Source: Ruminococcus sp.
Lineage (GTDB): Bacteria; Bacillota; Clostridia; Oscillospirales; Ruminococcaceae
DNA length: 34,626 bases
Assembly (NCBI GenBank): GCA_017634275.1
Contig: JAGBNQ010000033.1
Location: forward strand, 1-34,626
Direction: 5' to 3'
In this document: positions 25,527 through 33,224 of the stretch, in pieces
How positions within the stretch are numbered: position 1 is the stretch's first letter
Layout of the letters: each line of letters opens with the position of its first letter
Made by a program: the position numbers and the translations under genes
The notes under the pieces: generated by a model
Told to the model about the DNA's origin: nothing
Database searches by the model: none
The model's input: only the letters and a program-made list of their open reading frames with translations

Positions 25527-25632
25527 GGGTTTTCACCTAAAATTCACCAAACGAGTACGAAATTTTGTAGGGTTGGTCGATTTTCTGCTGAAATGGCAAT
25601 TTATGGCGGTTACAAATCGTAACTTTTAGCCG

Positions 25633-25817
25633 CGAAGGGGTGCGAAGGGGGTACGGGGGGCGACCGCAAAGCCCCCCGACAATAGCGCTCTGTCAGGAGC
25701 GCTATTGTATCCCCTCCCGAGCAATAAACTAAGGCTTTGGTTATCGCTCCCGAGGGATTTAAGCCGCCTGCGGCGGCTTATTGGGGGCTTTCCGGTCGCA
25801 CTCAAACCCCTTCGCCC
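25633..25817. repeat. GC-rich repeat copies and hairpins upstream of carA
   Basis: 25633-25678 is the reverse complement, with few differences, of the repeat at 1-53. 25781-25817 is a diverged copy in the same orientation as 1-53. Between them are a perfect 12-bp hairpin (ACAATAGCGCTC at 25679-25690 with GAGCGCTATTGT at 25697-25708) and a 9-bp hairpin (TAAGCCGCC-TGC-GGCGGCTTA, 25760-25780). The arrangement of inverted repeat arms around hairpins resembles a non-autonomous element. No gene is seen between 25432 and 25977. Confidence 0.65.
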
Positions 25818-25913
25818 AACAAACTCTGATTTGTTTCGGGAGCGTTTTGTGGTAGGGGGAGTAAAATATACAATTTTGCAGGATTTGAGCTTAAAAAATT
25901 CATATTTGTACTA

Positions 25914-25942
25914 TTTACAAAAGAAACGTAATATGGTATAAT
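25914..25942 (+). promoter_or_regulatory. Sigma-A promoter of the carA operon
   Basis: TTTACA (25914-25919), a 17-base spacer and TATAAT (25937-25942), about 36 bases before the chosen carA start. The short leader leaves no room for a PyrR-type attenuator downstream of the promoter. Confidence 0.85.
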
Positions 25943-25977
25943 ATATGTTGAAAGTTTTGGAATTAAAGGAGGAGAGC

Positions 25978-27054
25978 ATGGTGCAAAAGGCATACCTTAT
26001 TCTGGAAAACGGTACTATATTTGAGGGTAAAAGCTTTGGCGCAAGCGGTGAGGCTGTCGGTGAGATCGTTTTTACTACCGCTATGACAGGCTACCTTGAA
26101 ACACTTACCGACCCCAGCTATTATGGGCAGATAGTTTGTCAGACATTCCCTCTTATCGGGAATTATGGCGTTATTCCTGCTGATTTTGAGAGCAGCCGCC
26201 CTCATCTTAAGGGCTATATTGTTAGAGATAGGTGTCAAGAGCCCAGCAATTTCAGGTGCGAGGGTGATCTTGACACTTTTTTAAAGAAAGAGGGTATCGT
26301 GGGCATCTATGGTATCGACACAAGGGCGCTTACTAAGATAGTGCGCGAGTACGGCGTTATGAACGGCAAGGTGGTAACTGAGGGCGCAGGCTCGGGCTTT
26401 GGCTTATCGGAGCTGAAAAACTACACTATCAAGGACGCAGTGGAAAACACCACCTGCAAGGAGGAGCATACCGAGAGCCCAGTTAAGGTAAAAAGAAAGG
26501 TAGTGCTGTGGGATTTCGGCGCTAAGGCGAATATTGAGAGGGAGCTGCTTGCAAGAGGGTGCGAGGTGACTGTCATTCCTGCGGGCACTAAGGCGGAGAG
26601 GATATTTGAGCTTGCCCCCGACGGGTTAATGCTTTCAAACGGCCCCGGCGACCCTGCCGAGAATGTCGGCATAATAGAGGAGCTTAAAAAGGTAATGGAG
26701 AAAAAGATACCTACCTTTGGCATATGCTTAGGGCATCAGCTGCTTGCACTTTCGCAGGGAGCAGTGACTTCCAAGCTTAAGTACGGCCACAGAGGTGCTA
26801 ACCAGCCCTGCGAGAATGTCGAAACGGGCAGGGTATATATCACCAGCCAGAACCACGGCTATGCGGTAAATAATGACAGTTTAAAAGATGGCGCAAAGGT
26901 GTGGTTTGTAAACGCAAACGACGGCACCTGCGAGGGGATAAAATATGAAAATATCCCTGCATTCTCGGTGCAGTTCCACCCCGAGGCCTGCGGCGGCCCT
27001 CTTGATACGGGCTTTTTATTCGATGAGTTTATGGAGCTGATAGACGGTAATTAA
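25978..27054 (+). CDS. carA: Carbamoyl-phosphate synthase small subunit
   Basis: 358 residues. CarA hydrolyses glutamine and passes ammonia to CarB. The glutaminase triad is visible: Cys in GICLGHQLL, and His plus Glu in QFHPEACGG. The N-terminal half has the CarA-specific FTTAMTGYLETLTDPSY. I chose the ATG at 25978, preceded by AAAGGAGGAGAG (25965-25976). An in-frame ATG at 25945 lies only three bases from the -10 box and is not a plausible start. The stop is followed at once by a heptad array, and carB is separated from it by two small genes. Confidence 0.96.
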   Translation: MVQKAYLILENGTIFEGKSFGASGEAVGEIVFTTAMTGYLETLTDPSYYGQIVCQTFPLIGNYGVIPADFESSRPHLKGYIVRDRCQEPSNFRCEGDLDTFLKKEGIVGIYGIDTRALTKIVREYGVMNGKVVTEGAGSGFGLSELKNYTIKDAVENTTCKEEHTESPVKVKRKVVLWDFGAKANIERELLARGCEVTVIPAGTKAERIFELAPDGLMLSNGPGDPAENVGIIEELKKVMEKKIPTFGICLGHQLLALSQGAVTSKLKYGHRGANQPCENVETGRVYITSQNHGYAVNNDSLKDGAKVWFVNANDGTCEGIKYENIPAFSVQFHPEACGGPLDTGFLFDEFMELIDGN

Positions 27055-27055
27055 T

Positions 27056-27097
27056 GTACAATGCACAATGCACAATTGCGGTGTGGGCTGCGCCCAC
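27056..27097. repeat. Heptad arm plus hairpin after carA
   Basis: Three units (GTACAAT, GCACAAT, GCACAAT; 27056-27076) begin one base after the carA stop. They are followed by GCGGTGTGGGC with the hairpin GTGGGC-TGC-GCCCAC (27083-27097). This is the left half of the composite elements. No right arm is seen. Confidence 0.75.
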
Positions 27098-27144
27098 GAT
27101 AGTATGATTTGGCTTTAGCTGCTTTGTTTAAGGAGGGGAAAGCA

Positions 27145-27417
27145 ATGATGTATCCATTTATGACACTTGATGATGAAACAGAGATAACCCATTCAGAGTA
27201 TCTTAATAACGGAAGGGTCAAGGTTTATATTGAAAAGCCTGATGAAAAGGATTGCTTTCATCACATGACGTTGTTTCTTCCAGACTATTCTTTAGAGGAA
27301 TGCTTTGGGTTTGATGATGAGGAAACAGCAAGGTATTTAGACTTCATTCGCTCGGTCGCACATTTGATACTTGAATTTTCCAAAGAGGGTGGGTTTGATA
27401 ATGCCTCAGGTCTTTAA
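27145..27417 (+). CDS. Small acidic protein of unknown function, partner of DUF4160 gene
   Basis: 90 residues, acidic, beginning MMYPFMTLDDETEITHSEYL. It has short beta strands (RVKVYIEKPD, HHMTLFLPDY) and a C-terminal helix (RYLDFIRSVAHLILEFSKEGG). The start follows AAGGAGGGG (27130-27138); upstream in-frame starts lack a ribosome site. It overlaps the next gene by 17 bases, so the two are translated together. It takes the place where DUF2442 proteins usually sit beside DUF4160, but it does not look like DUF2442 to me. A two-gene toxin-antitoxin-like unit is possible but unproven. Confidence 0.75.
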   Translation: MMYPFMTLDDETEITHSEYLNNGRVKVYIEKPDEKDCFHHMTLFLPDYSLEECFGFDDEETARYLDFIRSVAHLILEFSKEGGFDNASGL

Positions 27418-27679
27418 GATAGGCTCCTATTGGGTCTATTTCTGGTCAAATGAAAATGACCCTTTAGAGCCGATACACGTTCATGTTGCAATGGGCAGGC
27501 CTCAGCCTAATGGTACAAAAATCTGGATAACTAAAGCAGGTAAGTGCCTTGTGGAAAATAATGATTCGCATATTCCCGAAAGGGTGCTTAGAAACATCGT
27601 GCGCATTATCGAGGCAAGAAGTGATGAAGTCATAAATAAGTGGCAAAGCCATTTCGGAGAGGTCAGATATTACTGTTGA
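27401..27679 (+). CDS. DUF4160 domain protein
   Basis: 92 residues. The pattern of DUF4160 is clear: GSYWVYFWSNENDPLEPIHV with conserved Pro-Ile-His-Val-His (EPIHVHV), followed by KIWITKAGKCLVENN and a C-terminal helix that ends NKWQSHFG. Family members are often found in pairs with DUF2442 or similar small proteins, and have been discussed as toxin-antitoxin-like; no activity is established that I know of. The start at 27401 is preceded by AGAGGGTGGG. The gene lies between carA and carB. Confidence 0.82.
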   Translation: MPQVFKIGSYWVYFWSNENDPLEPIHVHVAMGRPQPNGTKIWITKAGKCLVENNDSHIPERVLRNIVRIIEARSDEVINKWQSHFGEVRYYC

Positions 27680-27718
27680 TCTGTCCTTTAAATAAGTAAA
27701 TTTTGGGAGGTTTTTTAT

Positions 27719-30700
27719 ATGCCTTTAAATAAAGATATCAAGCGCGTTCTCGTTATCGGTTCGGGGCCTATCGTTATAGGTCAGGCGGCTGAGTTTGACT
27801 ACGCGGGAACGCAGGCTTGTCGGGCGCTTAAAGAGGAGGGTCTTGAGGTCATTCTCATAAACTCAAACCCTGCTACCATTATGACCGACAACCATATGGC
27901 GGACAAGATCTATATCGAGCCGCTTACCCTTGAAACGGTAAAGCGCGTTATCAAAAAGGAGAGGCCTGACTCTATCCTTTCGACTTTGGGCGGACAGACG
28001 GGGCTTACCCTTTCAATGCAGCTTGCTAAGGAGGGCTTTCTTGACAAGTATGGCGTAAAGCTTTTGGGTGCGAACCCCGAAACTATCGACAAGGCTGAGG
28101 ACAGGCAGATGTTTAAGGACACTATGGAGTCTATCGGCCAGCCCTGTATTCCCTCGCGTGTTGTCAACGATGTCGAGTCGGCTGTCGAGTTTGCAAATGA
28201 GGAGGGGATAGGCTATCCTCTCATTATCCGCCCTGCATTCACCTTGGGCGGCACAGGCGGCGGTATAGTCAATAATGAGGAGGAGCTTAGGGAGATAACA
28301 AGAAACGGCCTCTACCTTTCTCCGATAACTCAGGTGCTTGTCGAAAAATGTATCGCAGGCTGGAAGGAGATAGAGTTCGAGGTAATGCGTGACTCTAAGG
28401 GCAATGTTATCACAGTCTGCTCTATGGAGAATTTTGACCCCGTAGGTGTGCATACGGGTGACTCTATCGTTATAGCGCCCTGCGTGACGCTTGCCGATAA
28501 GGAATATCAGATGCTGCGCTCGGCGGCACTTAAGATAATAGATACATTAAAGGTAGAGGGCGGCTGTAACTGCCAGTTTGCATTAAACCCCGAAACATTT
28601 GACTACGCGGTAATTGAGGTTAACCCCCGTGTTTCGCGCTCTTCGGCTTTAGCGTCAAAGGCTACGGGCTACCCGATAGCTAAGGTCGCAGCTAAGATAG
28701 CTATAGGCTATACCCTTGATGAAATAAAGAACGCCGTAACGGGCAAGACCTACGCTTGCTTTGAGCCTGCGCTTGACTATGTGGTAGTCAAGCTGCCGAA
28801 ATGGCCTTTTGATAAGTTTGTATACGCTAAGCGCGAGCTTGGCACGCAGATGAAGGCGACGGGCGAGGTAATGGCTATCGGCACGACATTTGAGCAGGCT
28901 ATAATGAAAGCCGTCCGCGGTGCGGAGATAGGGCATGACTGCCTTATATCCCCTAAGTTTGCAGATATGAGCGATGAGGAGATACACAATAAGCTGCATG
29001 AGTGCAACGATGAGCGACTGTTTGTCGTTTACGAGGCATTAAGGCGCGGTGTTACGGTAGATGAGATACACACTGTTACTATGATAGATGAGTGGTTCCT
29101 CTATAAGCTCACAAAGCTTATAGATGTAGAGCGCGAGCTTTCAAAGGGGCTGCTTAACTACGAGCTTTATACCGAGGCGAAAAAGATCGGCTACCCCGAC
29201 AGCGTTATCGAGCGTCTTTCGGGCTGTATGGTGGAAAAGCCGCTGTCTGCCGTTTATAAAATGGTAGATACCTGCGCTGCCGAATTCTCCGCGCAGACAC
29301 CCTATTTCTACTCGACCTATGATAATGATGACGAGGCGGCAGAATTTATCGCAAATAAGGGCAGCACTAACAAGACGGTTATAGTTTTCGGCTCGGGGCC
29401 TATCAGGATAGGGCAGGGCATCGAATTTGACTATGCATCTGTCCACTGCGTCTGGGCGCTTAAGGAAAAGGGCTATGACGTGGTAATAGTCAATAATAAC
29501 CCCGAAACTGTTTCTACCGACTTTGATACGGCTGACAGGCTTTATTTCGAGCCGCTAACAAACGAAGATGTCTACAACATAATAAAGGTAGAAAAGCCCT
29601 ACGGCGTTGTAGTTGCCTTCGGCGGACAGACGGCTATAAAGCTGACAAAGTTTTTGGCGCAAAAGGGCGTAAATATCTTAGGCACACCGCCCGATTCAAT
29701 TGACGCGGCGGAGGACAGAGAGCGCTTTGACGAGCTGCTTGAAAAACTTCACATAAAGCGCCCGAAGGGTGATACCGTAATGACCTGTGAGCAGGCGCTT
29801 GCGGCGGCTAATGAGATAGGCTACCCCGTGCTTATGCGCCCTTCCTACGTTTTGGGCGGACAGAATATGATAATCGCCTTCAATGATGACGATATCAAGG
29901 AATATATGGCGATAATCTTAGAGCAGGGAATAGAGAACCCCGTGCTGATAGATAAGTACCTTATGGGAACAGAGCTTGAAATCGACGCTATCTGCGACGG
30001 CGAGGAGATACTTATCCCCGGTATCATGGAGCATATCGAGAGAACGGGTATCCACTCGGGCGACTCTATAGCCGTTTATCCTGCGTGGAACGTTTCCGAC
30101 AGCCTTATGAGAAGGATAGTTGACTGCTCCAAAAAGCTCGCAGTCGCGCTCAACACAAAGGGGCTTGTGAATATCCAGTATATAGCATATAATGACGAGC
30201 TTTATATAATCGAAGTAAACCCTCGCTCGTCAAGAACTATCCCCTATATATCAAAGGTTACGGGCGTGCCTATGGTAGACCTTGCAACGCACTGTATGCT
30301 CGGCGAAAAGCTGAGCGATATGGGCTACGGTACGGGGCTTTATAGAAATTCGCCCTATGTTGCAGTCAAGGTGCCTGTGTTCTCATTTGAAAAGCTCATT
30401 GACGTTGATAACCAGTTAGGCCCCGAGATGAAATCCACGGGCGAGGTGCTTGCGGTATCATCATCACTTGAGGAGTCGCTTTATAAAGGCCTTATCGCGG
30501 CAGGCTATAAGCTCGGCAAAAAGGGCGGCGTGTTCATAACCGTGCGTGACAGTGACAAAAAGGAAATTCCGCAGACGGCTAAAAAATTCCTTGACCTCGG
30601 CTTTAAGATATATGCCACAAAGGGAACTGCGGCAGTTCTGAAGGAGCACGGCATTCCTGCCGAGGTAGTTCCGAAGATACACGAGAGCGACCATAATACC

Positions 30701-31774
30701 TTAACGCTTATCGAAAGCGGCAAGGTGGGGTATGTTATCTCAACCTCCTCAAAGGGCAGGATACCTACGAGGGATTCCGTCAAGATAAGAAGAAAGACAG
30801 TAGAGTGGAATATTCCCTGCCTGACATCTATCGACACGGCTAACGCCATTGCCGACTCTATCCGCTCAAAATTTACCGAAAGCACTACCGAGATAGTTGA
30901 TATAAACCATATGCGTACCGAAAAGCATAAGATAGAGTTTACAAAAATGCACGGCTGCGGAAATGACTATGTTTACATCAACTGCTTTGAGCAGACTGTC
31001 GATAACCCCGAGGGTCTTGCACTCGAACTTTCCGACAGGCATTTCGGTATCGGCGGTGACGGTATTATCCTCGTTTGCCCGTCAGATGTGGCAGACGGAA
31101 AGATGCGCATTTTCAACCTTGACGGCTCTGAGGCGAAGATGTGCGGAAACGGCATAAGGTGCGTTGCGAAATTTATGCGCGACAACGGTATAGTTGACCG
31201 CGATGAAATGAAGATAGAAACGCTAAGCGGCATTATGAGCATTTCTCTGCGCCGCCACTACGGTCAGGTAAACGGCGCTACCGTCAATATGGGAAAAGCG
31301 ATACTTAAACCCTCGCTTATACCGACAACGCTTAACGAGGACGAAAAGGGGCTTGTAGTTGACAGACCCTTGCAGGTGGGCGATGAAACGTATAATGTCA
31401 CCTGCGTATCAATGGGCAACCCTCACTGCGTTACGTTTATGAACAACATTGACGGCATTGACATTGAAAGCTTAGGGCCGAAATTTGAGTTCAACGCCGT
31501 ATTCCCCGACAGAGTTAACACCGAGTTTATCAAGGTCATCGACGAGCACACTCTTAAAATGAGAGTATGGGAGCGCGGCTCGGGCGAAACGTGGGCTTGC
31601 GGAACGGGTGCCTGCGCGGCGACAGTCGCGGCAGTGCTTAACGGCTACTGCGAGAAGAATGCCGATATCACCGTTCATCTGCGCGGCGGCGACCTTGTTA
31701 TCAAGGTTACAGACGATGCAGTCTACATGACGGGCAACGCGGTAACGGTGTTCAAGGGTGAGATAACGGTTTAA
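27719..31774 (+). CDS. carB-dapF: Fusion of carbamoyl-phosphate synthase large subunit and diaminopimelate epimerase
   Basis: 1351 residues in one uninterrupted frame. Residues 1 to about 1064 are a full CarB: two ATP-grasp halves (IIRPAFTLGGTGGG and LMRPSYVLGGQNM) and the C-terminal allosteric MGS-like domain (about 935-1060). Residues from about 1070 to 1351 are a complete DapF, which turns LL-DAP into meso-DAP. It starts KIEFTKMHGCGNDYVY, and both catalytic cysteines are present: C1142 in MCGNGIRC and C1294 in ACGTGACA. No stop lies between them. An ATG at 30911 (M1065) is the only plausible internal start, but it has no good ribosome site. The gene start follows TTGGGAGG. DapL is encoded next. 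It could yield two proteins by internal initiation or cleavage. Confidence 0.93.
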   Translation: MPLNKDIKRVLVIGSGPIVIGQAAEFDYAGTQACRALKEEGLEVILINSNPATIMTDNHMADKIYIEPLTLETVKRVIKKERPDSILSTLGGQTGLTLSMQLAKEGFLDKYGVKLLGANPETIDKAEDRQMFKDTMESIGQPCIPSRVVNDVESAVEFANEEGIGYPLIIRPAFTLGGTGGGIVNNEEELREITRNGLYLSPITQVLVEKCIAGWKEIEFEVMRDSKGNVITVCSMENFDPVGVHTGDSIVIAPCVTLADKEYQMLRSAALKIIDTLKVEGGCNCQFALNPETFDYAVIEVNPRVSRSSALASKATGYPIAKVAAKIAIGYTLDEIKNAVTGKTYACFEPALDYVVVKLPKWPFDKFVYAKRELGTQMKATGEVMAIGTTFEQAIMKAVRGAEIGHDCLISPKFADMSDEEIHNKLHECNDERLFVVYEALRRGVTVDEIHTVTMIDEWFLYKLTKLIDVERELSKGLLNYELYTEAKKIGYPDSVIERLSGCMVEKPLSAVYKMVDTCAAEFSAQTPYFYSTYDNDDEAAEFIANKGSTNKTVIVFGSGPIRIGQGIEFDYASVHCVWALKEKGYDVVIVNNNPETVSTDFDTADRLYFEPLTNEDVYNIIKVEKPYGVVVAFGGQTAIKLTKFLAQKGVNILGTPPDSIDAAEDRERFDELLEKLHIKRPKGDTVMTCEQALAAANEIGYPVLMRPSYVLGGQNMIIAFNDDDIKEYMAIILEQGIENPVLIDKYLMGTELEIDAICDGEEILIPGIMEHIERTGIHSGDSIAVYPAWNVSDSLMRRIVDCSKKLAVALNTKGLVNIQYIAYNDELYIIEVNPRSSRTIPYISKVTGVPMVDLATHCMLGEKLSDMGYGTGLYRNSPYVAVKVPVFSFEKLIDVDNQLGPEMKSTGEVLAVSSSLEESLYKGLIAAGYKLGKKGGVFITVRDSDKKEIPQTAKKFLDLGFKIYATKGTAAVLKEHGIPAEVVPKIHESDHNTLTLIESGKVGYVISTSSKGRIPTRDSVKIRRKTVEWNIPCLTSIDTANAIADSIRSKFTESTTEIVDINHMRTEKHKIEFTKMHGCGNDYVYINCFEQTVDNPEGLALELSDRHFGIGGDGIILVCPSDVADGKMRIFNLDGSEAKMCGNGIRCVAKFMRDNGIVDRDEMKIETLSGIMSISLRRHYGQVNGATVNMGKAILKPSLIPTTLNEDEKGLVVDRPLQVGDETYNVTCVSMGNPHCVTFMNNIDGIDIESLGPKFEFNAVFPDRVNTEFIKVIDEHTLKMRVWERGSGETWACGTGACAATVAAVLNGYCEKNADITVHLRGGDLVIKVTDDAVYMTGNAVTVFKGEITV

Positions 31775-31775
31775 T

Positions 31776-31837
31776 GCACAATGCACAATGAACAATGTAC
31801 AATGAACAATGAACAATTAACAATTAACAATTAACAA
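31776..31837. repeat. Long heptad array after carB-dapF
   Basis: Nearly nine units in unbroken 7-bp phase. The first six are of the form GNACAAT (GCACAAT, GAACAAT, GTACAAT) and the last three are TAACAAT. It begins one base after the stop codon. It shows that two unit types can be joined in one phase-locked array. It lies upstream of dapL, with no obvious promoter. Confidence 0.88.
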
Positions 31838-31874
31838 AGGGATAACCGTAATAAAACTAAAGAAAGAAGTGTAT

Positions 31875-33080
31875 ATGATGGTAAAGGTAAACGAAAACTA
31901 TTTGAAACTTGAAAAGAATTATCTTTTCATAAACATTGCAAAGAAGGTAAACGCCTACAAGGAGGCGCACCCCGAGGCTGACATTATCAGAATGGGCATT
32001 GGTGACGTTACTCTGCCTATCTGCAAGGCGGCTGTTGACGCTATGAAAAAGGGCGCTGATGAAATGGGCGTCAAGGAGACCTTCAAGGGCTATGAGGACA
32101 GCGGCGCAGGCTATGATTTTCTGCGCGAGGCAGTCGCAGGCTACTACAAGAGCTTTGGTGTAGATGTTGCAGTTGATGATATAAGAATAAACGACGGCGC
32201 TAAGGCTGACTGCGGAAATATCGTTGACATCTTCGGTGATGATAACACTATCCTTATCACTGACCCTGCTTACCCCGTTTATGTTGACTCAAACAGAATG
32301 AGCGGCAGAAAGGTCATCTTCGCTGACTCCACCGAGGAGAACGGTTTCTGCGCTATGCCTGATGACAGCGTTAAGGCTGATATAATCTACCTCTGCTCGC
32401 CCAATAACCCGACGGGTGCGGCTTATAACTTCGAGCAGCTCAAAGCGTGGGTGGATTACGCTAACAAAAACGGCTCGGTTATTATCTATGATGCGGCATA
32501 CGAGGCATTCATCACAGAGGACAACATTCCGCGCAGCATTTATGCGATAGAGGGCGCTAAGACCTGCGCTATCGAGATGTGTTCGCTTTCTAAGACCGCA
32601 GGCTTTACGGGAATGCGCTGCGGCTACACTGTAGTTCCCGAGGAGCTTGTTGTAAAAGCATCTGACGGCAGCGACGTTTCCTTAAAGCAGCTGTGGAACA
32701 GGCGCGAGGGCAGCAAGTTTAATGGTGTAAGCTACCCCGTACAGTGTGCGGCTGCTGCCGTTTTCACCCCCGAGGGGCAGGAGCAGATAAAGGTAAACAT
32801 CAGCTACTATCAGAATAACGCAAAGACTATCGCAGCAGCCCTTGACGAGCTTGGTATCAAGTACACGGGCGGCAAGAACAGCCCCTATATCTGGCTAAAA
32901 TGCCCGAACGGCATGGGCTCGTGGGAGTTTTTTGACCTTCTGCTTGAAAAGGCAAACGTAGTCGGCACCCCGGGTGCAGGCTTTGGCAAAAACGGCGAGG
33001 GCTGGTTCAGACTCACATCATTCGGTGATAAGGACAGAACTTGTGAGGCTATGGAAAGACTTAAGAAGATACTTAAATAA
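31875..33080 (+). CDS. dapL: LL-diaminopimelate aminotransferase
   Basis: 401 residues. This fold-type I PLP enzyme makes LL-DAP directly from tetrahydrodipicolinate, bypassing the succinyl or acetyl branches. The PLP Lys is about K240 in SLSKTAGFTGMRCG. MGIGDVTLPI and YEDSGAGYDFLREAV are typical of DapL, as is CSPNNPTGAA. The start is ATG 31875 (or 31878, next codon) after AAAGAAG. Its product is the substrate of the DapF domain encoded just upstream, so the two enzymes are likely made from one transcript. A terminator follows. Confidence 0.93.
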   Translation: MMVKVNENYLKLEKNYLFINIAKKVNAYKEAHPEADIIRMGIGDVTLPICKAAVDAMKKGADEMGVKETFKGYEDSGAGYDFLREAVAGYYKSFGVDVAVDDIRINDGAKADCGNIVDIFGDDNTILITDPAYPVYVDSNRMSGRKVIFADSTEENGFCAMPDDSVKADIIYLCSPNNPTGAAYNFEQLKAWVDYANKNGSVIIYDAAYEAFITEDNIPRSIYAIEGAKTCAIEMCSLSKTAGFTGMRCGYTVVPEELVVKASDGSDVSLKQLWNRREGSKFNGVSYPVQCAAAAVFTPEGQEQIKVNISYYQNNAKTIAAALDELGIKYTGGKNSPYIWLKCPNGMGSWEFFDLLLEKANVVGTPGAGFGKNGEGWFRLTSFGDKDRTCEAMERLKKILK

Positions 33081-33117
33081 CAGGCGATATCGCCGTAAAC
33101 AGTAAAGCGTTAGTATC

Positions 33118-33162
33118 CGGGTGCGGAAATTTTGGATTTCCTGCACCCGTTTTCTTTTTTTC
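33118..33162 (+). terminator. Rho-independent terminator after dapL
   Basis: A 13-bp stem with one bulge (33118-33130 with 33136-33149, arms CGGGTGCGGAAAT and ATTTCC-T-GCACCCG), followed by a T-rich run TTTTCTTTTTTT. It closes the car/dap operon. Confidence 0.88.
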
Positions 33163-33224
33163 GGGGTATATATTATAAAAGCAGCAACAATATCAAATTA
33201 TATTTATAATTGGAGGTAATCACT

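Noticed and set aside
24868..25629. A long plus-strand open frame opposite the NlpC/P60 gene
   Set aside because: The minus strand encodes a clear signal peptide and coiled coil with a proper promoter. The plus-strand frame is a shadow of it.
25945..25977. Upstream start for carA at 25945
   Set aside because: It lies only three bases after the -10 box and has no ribosome site. The ATG at 25978 has a strong AAAGGAGG.
30890..30925. Sequencing error creating the carB-dapF fusion
   Set aside because: Both halves are in the same frame with full-length domains and no frame disruption either side. It cannot be excluded without reads, so it is listed as a check rather than assumed.
31838..31874. 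T-box or lysine riboswitch before dapL
   Set aside because: The gap holds only the heptad array and a short leader. There is no room for, and no sign of, such a structure.
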